Positions 41,995 to 52,060 of a stretch of 64,000 nucleotides of DNA are shown here, piece by piece. A program made the translations under genes and the position numbers. The stretch's first letter is position 1; every line of letters begins with the position of its first letter. The notes beneath the pieces were generated by a model. It was given only the letters and a program-made list of their open reading frames with translations, searched no databases and was not told the origin of the DNA. Source of the DNA: Takashimella koratensis (lineage: Eukaryota > Basidiomycota > Tremellomycetes > Trichosporonales > Tetragoniomycetaceae); assembly GCA_003116875.1 (NCBI GenBank), contig BCKT01000002.1:124001-188000 (forward strand), in the 5' to 3' direction.

Positions 41995-44900
41995 ATGGCA
42001 AACCCGCTGTCGTACCCTACATCGCGACGCCCATTCTCGCTGGAGACCTTTGCGTCCCCTCCGAGCGAGTACCGGGGCGCGCCCTTTTGGGGTTGGGTCA
42101 CCAAACAAGACAAGACCAAGACCGTCGCTCAAGTCGACATGTTTGAGCAAATGGGCATGGGTGGATTCCATATGCACACTCGAGTGGGTCTGGATATACC
42201 TTACATGGGCGAGGAGTTTATGAGTATCGTCGAGGCCTGCGTCGCCAAGGCCAAGGAGAAGGGGATGCAGGCGTTGCTCTATGATGAGGATAGGTAGGTG
42301 ATTAGTCGGGCAAAGGCTGATGTCAGGTGGCCGAGCGGCTTTGCAGGCGGAAAGGTTCTTGAGGGGCATCCCGAGCTCAAGGGGTTGCACCTGCTCTTTA
42401 CGCCGTGGGCATATGGAGAGGAGCTGGGTTATAAGAAGCCGTAAGTAGCATCGAAGGAGGAGCTGATGGCAGGACCAATCCTGTAGCCAACGCCGCTCCG
42501 ATCCGGAGTGAGCTCGGCGAGCTACTTGCTCGCTTCGCCATTGAGCTCTCATCCGATGGCAAGCTCGTCGCTTCGCGCCGCCTCGTCGAGTCCGAAAAGG
42601 CCAAACCGTCGGAGCGGGTATGGTACGCCTACGTCGAGCCTCTCCCTGACTCGGGCTTCTTCGGCGACCAGACCTACCCCGACTTGTTGAGCGCCGACAT
42701 GACCAAGCGGTTCATTGAGCTGACCCATGATGTATACAAGGAGCGCGTGGGGGACGACTTTGGAAAGACCGTTCCTTCGATCTTCACAGACGAGCCGCAG
42801 TACTGCCCTATGTCGACGCTGAGCAGTGCCACTGGACTCGAGGATATTTTCCTCCCGTGGACGAGGGGGTTGGAGGAGTCGTTCAAGGAAAAGTACGGTG
42901 TGGATCTGGTGGACTTGTTGCCGGCAATGGTATGGGATACCGAGGATGGAAAGCCAGCGATTGGGAGGTATCATTTCCTCGAGCATGTTGGCGGTTTGTT
43001 TGCTGCCGACTACGTCGGTGTCCTCGCGGATTGGTGCGACAAGAGCGGCATCTTCCTTACGGGCCATATGAACGCGGTGAGTAGGAAAGACTGTTCTTGC
43101 TAATACCAGGAACCGCGACTTTCGTCTCAGACTTCTCAGACCGGTGAGGTGATGCGATGCTACCGCGATATGCAGTTCCCAGGTATCGACATGCTCTGCG
43201 ACGAACGCGAGTACAACACTGCCAAGCAGGCGGCGAGCGTCGTCCGGCAATACGGTCGACCGGGACTCATGTCTGAGCTCTACGGTGTCACCGGCTGGGA
43301 GTTTACCTTCACGGGTCATAAGGGTCAGGGCGACTGGCAGGCGGCGCTGGGTGTAACGCTTCGGGTACATCACTTGTTCTGGTCGACAATGGAAGGCGAG
43401 GCGAAGCGCGACTACCCGGGATGTATCGGCTACCAGTCGCCATGGTGGAAGGAGTACACCTATATCGAGGGTCATTTCGCCCGTGTCAACACGGCGCTCA
43501 CTCGTGGACGACCCGTTACCCGCGTCGCCGTCATTCACCCGGTCGAGAGTTTCTGGCTCGCATACGGACCAAAGGACAAGAACTTTGAGGAGCTCGAGTA
43601 TCGTGAAAAGGCATTTGCCGATCTCACTCAATGGCTCATCCTCTCACATCTCGATTTCGACTTTATTTCAGAGTCCCTCTTCCCGGATCAGACACCGCTC
43701 GAGGGGATCACCAACCCCCTCAAGGTCGGACAATGTGCGTACGAGGCGGTGATCGTGCCGAATTTGAGGACTATTCGGTCGTCGACGCTCGAGCGGCTGC
43801 GCAAGTTTGCCGCGGCGGGTGGGACGGTGCTATTCGCGGGATCAGTTCCGACACTGGTCGATGCCAAGACGCCGGCTTCTCCCCCAACCATCAATGGGGC
43901 AAAGGAGCTGCCATGGTCCAAGGCGACAGTCCTCGAGGAGCTCAAGCCGTTCAGGGATCTCGACATGACGATCAACGAAAAGACGCTGTACCGGACCAAG
44001 GGCTACCGCGCGGACAGCCTCATCTACCAAATGCGCGCCGATGGCGACGATCGCTTCATCTTCATCTGCAACGAGGACCGCCACGAAACCTCGCCTGTGG
44101 ATATCGTGCTCAGAGGAGAGTACAAAGTGACTGTGAGTTGGGGATGGTGCTGAGCTGACAGCAGGTACTGGACACGTCGAATGGGACGTCGTGGGAGATC
44201 AAGGCGGTGCAGGGAAACGGCGTCACCAAGTTGAGCTACTACTTTGACGGCTGTGAGAGTGTCCTTTTGATGCTGCAGCCGGGCAAGTCGACATCCTCGG
44301 CTAAGGACCAAGTCGTCCTGCGCAAGCAGTACATGCAGGTTGGAGATGTAAGTGGCCATCAAGGTTGAGCTAACTCCAGGTCTCTCTCAACTCGGTGACC
44401 TTGTCCGAGCCGAATGCGCTGTTGCTTGACTACTGCGAGTGGAGTTTTGACGGCGAGGCGTGGCGACCGGCAGAGGAGGTACTCCGTATCGACCAGCTTA
44501 TGCGCGAACGACTCGGGTTCTTCCGCAAGGGCGCCAAGTTCCGCCAACCCTGGACGATCCCCGAATCGCACCGACAGCCCGCGGGTCAGCTCAAGCTCCG
44601 ATTCCGCTTCACCTCGACGATTGACGTCCCCTCGGCGCAGCTGGCGATCGAGTCCCCTCACAAGGTCAAGATCTCCCTCGACGGTCAGGCCGTCTCGTCA
44701 ACACCTGTTGGCTGGTGGGTCGACAACGATATCAAGACTGTCGCCATTCCCGCTATCTCCAAGGGATCGCACGTGTTCGAACTCGAGTACGGGTACAATC
44801 AGTTGACCAATCTCGAGCGGATTTACGTGCTCGGCGAGTTTGGAGTCGCAGTCAAGGGTCGAACCGCACGGATCGTGCCGATGGCGCTGGAAGAGGTCGA

Positions 44901-45330
44901 GTGGGGAGATATCACTCGCCAAAACCTTCCGTTCTACTCTGGGAACATCACGTACCACTGCTCGTTCATGTCGGACGGGAAGACGCCGCTCGCGTTGAGA
45001 GCTGCCCACTTTGCTGGTCCAGCAGTCGCTGTCGACCTTGATGGGGAACGTGCAGGTTTGCTCATCCACGAGCCGTTCGCATTGACCCTCGGCGTTCTAG
45101 CCGCTGGCGAGCACAAGGTGGCACTCACGTGTTTTGGGAATAGGTACAACGCGTTTGGCGCTCTCCATCTCGTCCCCGACAAGACCAACTGGCTCAACGC
45201 GGATACCTGGAGGAGCGACTTTGATTGGTGGTCAGAGGAGTATTGTCTAGGTCAGATTGGGATTCTCAATGCTCCGAGGGTGGAGATCCCGGGGTTGGAG
45301 GTACCCAAGCAGACGAGAAGAGGGCATTGA
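41995..45330 (+). CDS. GH106-like glycosidase, probably cytosolic
   Basis: Several exons (introns near 42296, 42440, 43078, 44131, 44351) encode about 1030 residues. The N-terminal barrel resembles GH106 alpha-L-rhamnosidase-like enzymes: FWGWVTKQDKTKTVAQVDMF, GMGGFHMHTRVGLDIPYM, GMQALLYDEDRWPSG, and FTDEPQYCPMSTLS. The middle contains FWSTMEGEAKRDYPG and YQSPWWKEYTYIEGHFAR, then a segment of the class-I-GAT kind (TRVAVIHPVESFWLAYGP). The C-terminus is beta-rich and looks like sugar-binding jelly rolls (FELEYGYNQLTNLERIYVL, FYSGNITYHC). There is no signal peptide, so the enzyme should be intracellular. Substrate and mechanism are not established; a beta-glycosidase or other GHL-type family is a real alternative. 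Converges with POP1 at 22 bp. Confidence 0.65.
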
Positions 45331-45352
45331 GAAGTAATGGTTAAATGCATGT

Positions 45353-48043
45353 TTATATGGGTATTACCGAGGCCAGGCGACACAAGTGCCCATCGATATT
45401 GCGGACCTTGACCAGCGCGCAAGTTGACAATCGCTCGCTCTCGCAAGCAAAATCCAAGAGCTCCATGTACGCCTTGAGTGTGATCGTGCCCAGAGCGTGC
45501 CCGCGGCCGCGCGAGAAAGAAAAGTTGCCAGTGGAGACGTACCCGATCGCGGCGTCTCGATCCACGGGTGCTTCGCCGAGCTGCCACATTAGCTCCTTAC
45601 TCGAGAAACGACTTACCCTCTGCACCTCGCTGATCCCGTAGAGCGGGTCACGCTCGCTGACCTCGTTGGCATCTACCCATGCCTGCCTCTCCGTCGCCCG
45701 AATCGCATAAATCACCGCCATGTCGCTCGGTGAGCCTCGGCCAAGCACCTCCACACGAACGTGGATCACAGCTTCGGAGAAAAGGCGGTGGGCCTCGGTA
45801 GGAGAGAGCTTGGTCATCCCTCGCTGTGATCGAAAGGCGTTGGTCATTGACAGTATAGTTTTGGATGGGTCCGCGCTGGACCGAAGAGCGGAGAGGTGTT
45901 GGGTTAATGGCGAGGTGAACAACCACGGCTCGACGGTTTGGTCGCCATTCATCCCTCGCTCCTCTGCAGATGTGCCATTCTACCGTCAACACTGATCTAA
46001 CAACAGCTCACCTCCAAGATTGTACTCCAGTTAGGGATGAACGGCGCGTCCGTACCAAGGGATGCAAACTCTGCTCGCTTCCCTGGCGGCTTCCTCTCCC
46101 ATCTTCTCCTCCGCTCTTCACCTTTCTGCTCCTCCCACTCCCGACCCGCGGCACAGACGTCCCCATAGTGCTCTGGGAAACTTGGTACCCCAGCTTCACG
46201 ATGCAAGACTCTCCACTCCTCGAGACCAGTCAAGAACGCGCCTGCGTAGACAAACGAGTTGAGAAGTGCCATCGACCATGCGCTAGGGAACAGGAGATTG
46301 TACCCGTTGAAGCCTTGGGTAGTGGGATCTGATACGATGCTGCGTTTGACGATGACCACGGGGAATCGATCGTCCTGCGCAAGAGGACGGAGTCGAGTGC
46401 CGGGCATTCCGAGTTGGTGGCGTCGTCGGTCAAGATCGGATTTCTTGAACGAGGGGGTTGCGGTGATGCGGACTTTGTCGTCCCAGAGGGTGGAAGAGGC
46501 GAGAGCCGAGGACGGGGTGAGGTGGGGCGAGGCATAGATTTCTTCGTCATTGGTTCGGGGGACGTCGGGAAGTCGTGGAGGTGGGAAGCTGCAATGTCAG
46601 ATTTGGCCGTAGGTAAAACTTACTGAAGACGAGGATCGTAAACGAGCAAGCCAGCGATGAGGCTGTCAGGTACCTCGTCTGGAGATACCTGAGCAAGGTT
46701 CCGGAAGAGGTCTGTTTTCGCTGGATCCTCTCGACACTGTCGTAATACCCGCCTGATAACTCTCCCTGCCCAAGGGCCGATGACTTCAAACGCGCCAACG
46801 TCGTGCTGCATCACTTCGACCCGAACGGACGTACATGCCTGCAGAGCGGACAAGCATTCAGAGGCGATGGCGGGATGCACCCGAAGAAGCACACCTCCTG
46901 TGCGGTCCCAGATGACTTGTGCTGGTCCGATCAACCCTCGTGGGAAAGCCTCCGGATGGTACATCACCACCTGGGCTGCTCGTGATCCACTCTCGTATCT
47001 AGAGTCAGCTTTGTCCCAGCTTTGACTCACTTTGAACCTGCAAATGTGCCTACCGAAGTCATCGAGAGCGACTTGACAACATCATCCCGCTTCCCCCGGA
47101 CGGTAATAGTCTTCAGATAACTTGCGTCGTGCAGGGTGACACGCCTACGAGCTGAACGAAGGGCCGGGCGGAACGACTTGAGCGTGGGGGTAAGTGGTAG
47201 GCGGTATCCCCATAGATTGGTCATGTGGAATCGTTTGGCGTGAAAGAGGTGTGTCGCAAGCCAGCTTTTGCTTCCTGCTTGTCAGTCGAGATAGGCAGAC
47301 CACTTACGTTGCCGTTTTCGAAGCTGGGCGGTTCGACTCTCTCCGCGAAGATTACCCCGTGCCAGTAGCTTGGCCTTCTTTCGATGCAATCGAACCGTGG
47401 GATCAGATGGGTCAATCTGAAGACAATGAGCAGGAGGCCATCAACGGTTGTTCTCACCTCCGCAGCTGCCCTCCCTCTAATCCGCTTGGGAACGCGCCGT
47501 GGGTTATGGCTCGCAGCTCGACGACGGAGGTGTCGAGGCAGGGATTGGAAAGCTCGCGATGTGTTGTTGGCCCTGGACGTTTTGTTAGTGCGATCATCGC
47601 GGTGAGACTAAGACCGTACTCACGCGGCGACCTTGACCGCATTCTGGAGAGCCAGTATCTCGAGAGCTCGGGCCTGATTGGAACGTGAGCTTGCCGGTGA
47701 TTAGTATGAAGCTCACCTCTGCAAAGCGCTCGACCTGCAGCGCGCCGGGGAGGTTACTCGACACTGACGACGTCAACTCTTAAGTCTTATGAGTCATTCA
47801 CAGATGTGGCTAACCTTGAGTGAAAGCGTCCAGATCACCGAGGACAGCCTTGTGTTTGCCCTTGCCTGCAGCCTTGGCCGCCTGGTTCTGTCGGAGAAGG
47901 TCCACCGTGCTTCGAATGACTTTGCCGCGAGCTCCGCCTCCACCTCCGCTGTTGCCGCCAGAGCTGGAAGCTCCATTGGGGCCTTGTGCGTTCGCGCGCT
48001 GACTCGATGGCCCGGCTCGAGCGTTGGGCTGACTTGGCGGCAT
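45353..48043 (-). CDS. POP1: Pop1, shared subunit of RNase P and RNase MRP
   Basis: Pop1 is the largest protein subunit of nuclear RNase P (tRNA 5' processing) and RNase MRP (rRNA processing). The Gly/Ser-rich N-terminus begins MPPSQPNARAGPSSQRANAQ. The POP1 domain has the diagnostic FQSLPRHLRRRAASHNPRRV followed by PKRIR. A POPLD-type region contains GYNLLFPSAWSMALLNSFVY. The C-terminus has the conserved IGYVSTGNFSFSRGRGHALG. It ends SVIPI, with the stop at 45353-45355. At least eight introns split the gene, mostly in the N-terminal half. It is divergent from HCS1 across 135 bp. Confidence 0.93.
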
Positions 48044-48178
48044 GGATGGTAGTGATGGGAAGAATGAAACGAAAGAAAAGTTGATCGTCAACATTTCAAC
48101 CCAAAATTGGGCCCCGCAAATGGACCCGACATCAAGATATCTCCAGCCTTTGTCCATACCTTGACCAACATCACCGAG
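48044..48178. promoter_or_regulatory. Shared divergent promoter of POP1 and HCS1
   Basis: Only 135 bp separate the two start codons, so transcription must start within it in both directions. The first in-frame ATG of HCS1 is at 48179; upstream codons in that frame exist only from a TTG at 48107. No TATA box is visible. Confidence 0.5.
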
Positions 48179-50902
48179 ATGGGCAAAGAAGCGCTTCTTC
48201 GTCCCATCCCGCCAAGCAAAGAGGTCCTCGAAACCTTCATCGGTCGACACCAGCAGCTCCTCGCGCTTGAGCGTGAATCGGAGGAGGAGCAAACCCGGCT
48301 ACTCAACTCGAATTGCCCGCAAAAGGTACTCGAGCAGAGAGGTCTCGCCCTCGGTGGGCTTGGGGTATCTGGCATAAGCGTGGGCCTAGGCGGGAAGAAG
48401 TGAGTATGGGCTACAAGTGAAGGATATGTCGGTATACATAGGAGCTTTTACGCTAACACATTCTAGCCTGGTCGAGCTGCATCGACCTTTAGCGTACCAT
48501 GTCGACCCAAAGCTCCCACCGCATACCTTTCGAAACGGCGACCCAGTTCGCATAGAGGAGCATGCTGCGAGCAAGAGCAAAGGAAAGGCGGCAGGAAAGA
48601 AGGATAGTGAGACGGAGGGTGTAGATGGGGTGGTGTTTCGGGTGAGCATTGCCGTCAAGCTCAAGCTTTCGGCTGACGAGGTCTAGGTCTCCGCGGAGAA
48701 AGTTGTCGTTGCCGTGGACGAGAAGAAAGACGTGGATCTTCCTGAACGCCTTCGGCTGTAAGTAGAATCAGGCTTTCCACGCCCCTGGCTGACCTCAAAG
48801 AGTCAAGCTGGCCAATTCGGTCACGTTTGACAGAATGGACCGCACGCTGGATCATCTCTTCAAGATCCTCGTACCTTCTGACCAGACCTCGAGCTCCGTG
48901 AACCGGCCCCTTGTTGACGCGCTAGTCGGAGTCAGTGAGCCAACGTGGCGCCCAACGCCTAGCACAGTCATACCCAAGACCGAAGGGGAGGTCAGCGAGG
49001 GAGTCAGATGGTTTGACTCCCACCTCAACGACAGTCAGAAAGAAGCCATCGAGTTTTGTCTCACCGCAGACCAGGTAGCGTGTGTCCATGGACCACCAGG
49101 GGTACGTTAATCATTGTGATCCCGCTAACACTCAGACGGGCAAAACGCATACCCTAATTGAACTAATCTTTCAACTCCTCTCCCGTCCAGCCTCCGAATC
49201 CACCTCCCTCCCTCCTCGGATCCTCGTAGCCACGCCGTCCAATTTGGCACTTGACAACCTCCTTCTCCGTCTCCACGCGCTCTCACTTACCTCTCCCTAC
49301 TCTGAACTTTTGCCACGAGGGTCGATTCTTCGCCTCGGTCATCCGACACGGGTACACCGGGACCTCGTGCGGGAGACGCTCGATTGGCGAGCAGCGAACG
49401 GGGACGACGGCGAGCTTGTCCGTGATGTCGGGAGAGAGATCGAGGGGCATCTTGGAGACTTGGCAAAGAAGCGAGGGGAGAAGGGGGCGCTGAAGGGGAA
49501 AGACAGAGGGAAGCGGTGGGAGGAGGTTCGGGAGTTGCGAAAGGAGTAGGTATGGTTAAGTCAAGGCTGATATTCCCAGATACCGCCAGCGCGAAGCCAA
49601 GGTAGTTACCAATGTCGTCAAAGCTGCCCAAGTCGTCCTTGCGACCTGTCATTCAGCGGGGTCACGACAGCTCAACAATATGTCCTTTGATGTCTGCATC
49701 ATCGACGAGGCGACACAAGCTGTCGAGGCGGTGTGTTGGGTTCCGATTCTCAAGTCGAAGAAGCTCATCCTCGCTGGCGACCCCCAACAGGTGTGTACTC
49801 TGTGTAATTGGTCTAACATTGAAGCTGCCTCCGACCATCATGAGTAAAGCCGACAAGGTCAAGACGATTGCGTTAAAGCCGGCTGAATCGAACGATGCCA
49901 CAGAGGAGCTCAAGGACAAGCTGGAAGATCTGGTAGCTGGTAAATGGACTCAGCTGAAACCACCCCGGACATTGGAGACGACCCTTTTCGATCGCCTGGA
50001 GAGGCTATACGGCGCAGCGATCAAGCGCGTACTCAAGGTTCAGTACCGGTGAGTCACATCTCCAACCTCTCTGACGATGCAGAATGAACGAACGGATCGC
50101 CGAGTTCCCTTCCGAAATTCTCTATGACTCTGAGCTCATCTCTGCCCCCTCTGTGGCAAAGAGGAGTCTTATGGACCTTCCAACAATCGTCGAGTCAGCG
50201 AAAGACAGTGATGACGCAAAAGATGTACTCGAACCACCTGTCGTGTTCTTCGATACGGCCGGATGCGAATTCTTTGATCGTGGCGAGGGAAGCGGAGGGA
50301 GTTTGAAACTCGGCGAGGGGAGTAAGAGTAATGAGAATGAGGCAGAGATTGCAGCGAAATGGGCTCGACGGCTGGTCAGTTTCTCATCTGTGTAATGTGC
50401 TGATTGTAGTAGGTCGAGCTAGGAGTGAATCCTGCAGAGATTGGGATAGTCACCCCCTATCAAGCTCAAGTCTCGATCATCTCGTCATTGCTCCACGCTG
50501 ATTTCCCGGAGATGACGATTGGTAGTGTGGACGGTCTGCAGGGCCAAGAGCGTGAGGTGGGTGATCCTGGAGTGAGAAAAGCGTCCGTGTTGCTGATTAC
50601 CCGTGTGAATAGGCAATTGTCCTATCCCTTGTGCGATCAAACCCGACAGGAGAAGTCGGGTTCCTTGGCGAGTATCGCCGCTTGAACGTTGCCATGACCC
50701 GAGCACGTCGACAACTGGTAAGTGTTGCCGAGGAAGTAGCTTGGGTTCTCTTCCTTCGGATAGATCCGGCTGACGGAGTCTTCTCTCTTGTCAGTGCGTG
50801 ATCGGCGATTCCGGAACAGTTAGTAAAGGAAGTTCGTATCTGAAAAAGTGGATGGAGTGGTTGGAAAACAACGCCGACGTGAGGTGGGCTGGAGAAGAGT
50901 AA
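48179..50902 (+). CDS. HCS1: SF1B DNA helicase, Hcs1/IGHMBP2 type
   Basis: The protein is an Upf1-like superfamily 1B helicase of the Hcs1/IGHMBP2 group. The N-terminus ([20 protein letters not shown]) is followed by a 1B-type barrel ([20 protein letters not shown]). Motif I is HGPPGTGKT, split by an intron after GPPG at about 49103. Motif Ia is [17 protein letters not shown], motif [14 protein letters not shown], motif [16 protein letters not shown], motif [13 protein letters not shown], and motif [13 protein letters not shown]. It ends [14 protein letters not shown] with the stop at 50900-50902. About nine introns interrupt it. A near-identical copy of the last coding segment lies at 60578. 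Start chosen as the first ATG in frame. Confidence 0.92.
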
Positions 50903-51270
50903 GGTCAAGATGAGGTATTAAATTCGTGTTTGAGCACTTGGTACATATGTTGTACTGTACATAGCATTGGTGCACAATGTCAAGACGCAATCATCGATAA
51001 GAAGCATAGGCAGCGGTCTGGAAAGCATTGTCGGGGCACGGATTCTCGGGTGAAATGACCGTCTTCGAGTTCGGCTTCTCAGGGTCTTCCGGTTCTACTG
51101 GAATTCCTCCCCTTACCTACGCCCCGCACTAGTCTGTGACGTCAGGCCAAACTGATACCATCTTTCGTCATGAGCTCAGAGGTATATAAGCCCCACGACT
51201 CTCCTCCACTCTCTTCACGCATCTACGCATTCACGCAACCCACAACTCTATACACTCAACAATACCCAAC
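50903..51270. other. Intergenic and promoter of the second hydrophilic gene
   Basis: About 368 bp. It has a CCCCT stress-element core in TTCCTCCCCTTACC near 51107, a TATA box at 51183-51190, and a leader of A/C/T-rich sequence (CTCTATACACTCAACAATAC) typical of strongly expressed fungal genes. Confidence 0.5.
51183..51190 (+). promoter_or_regulatory. TATA box of the second hydrophilic gene
   Basis: TATATAAG lies 88 bp before the ATG at 51271. A clear TATA box in a compact genome suits an inducible gene. A CCCCT core, the binding site of general stress factors in yeasts, lies about 75 bp upstream; that link is inference. Confidence 0.65.
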
Positions 51271-51679
51271 ATGTCACTCCCGGCAGGCTCCCAGTCCCCC
51301 GCCCGTACCGAGCCCGACGCGCTCATCGGCAAGTCTAGCTCGACTCAGACCGGCGAAGTCAAGCAGCACACCGACGCCCAGCAGCGACCTGGTGTCTCTG
51401 GCGTTGACGCTCCCAAGACCGCCGGTGCCGACGCTTCGGGTATCTCGCAAGAGGCCATCTCGGTGAGTCTATCGGCAACCTCGAGAGTCCAGTCTACTGA
51501 CAGGGTTTCCTATCCCTTGCTTCATATTTCAGAACGCCGAGGTAAGTCGCCTGCCCTCTTTGCCCTCCCTGGCGTACCCATTTTTCACAGTAGCTGACGC
51601 ATGCACGTAGAAATCTGCCTCTGGATTTACCTCCCAGGCCGCGAGGAAGGAGATCGAGACCCGCTCTGTCCCCGAGTAA
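51271..51679 (+). CDS. Small hydrophilin-like stress protein with a 9-nt micro-exon
   Basis: Three exons (51271-51462, 51533-51541, 51611-51679) join in phase 0 to give 89 residues. The protein is extremely hydrophilic: MSLPAGSQSPARTEPDALIG, then Gln/Thr/Ala/Gly-rich, ending RKEIETRSVPE. There is no signal or membrane segment. The second exon is only 9 nt (AACGCCGAG, residues NAE) between a TTTCAG acceptor and a GTAAGT donor. Skipping it would keep the frame and remove three residues. A role in stress protection is inferred from composition and promoter. The family is not recognised. Confidence 0.72.
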
Positions 51680-52060
51680 GGCAATGTATCACGATATTGT
51701 ATCATAAAGCATAGTTGATAGCATGAACAAGATGTCAGAAGTCGTCAACAGTCTGGCCTTAGCTCAATGGACGAAGTGATTACTCCATCTATGACAGTAA
51801 AAGTTGTTGGACACCAAAGGTACTGGTCGTACGAATAAAGCGACTACGGGTTTCAAGTCTTTCGACTCCTATATGATCCCAGAGTCAGATCTGGAAGATG
51901 GACAACTACGTGCGAGCGGTATTCATCCCTTCAGTCCATCGTCACATTAGCCCACAAGACCACGTGAGTATATCATATCCAAAAGAAGACCAAGATCTGT
52001 CTACAAGAGCAGGCCAAGAGCATACATTTGGTCAAGATACATCCAAGATCGATGCCTACA
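51680..52060. other. Intergenic between convergent genes
   Basis: About 380 bp containing the 3' UTRs of the hydrophilic gene and the flavocytochrome gene. AT-rich; no gene seen. Confidence 0.5.

Noticed and set aside
42549..43631. A 360-residue open frame on the minus strand
   Set aside because: It is the complement of the glycosidase exon, and its composition is typical of an antisense shadow.
39046..45330. A dedicated gene cluster of transporter, small protein and glycosidase
   Set aside because: Same strand and close spacing are not enough. There is no shared promoter motif, no pathway link, and no transcription factor or further enzyme. It is recorded only as a speculative finding.
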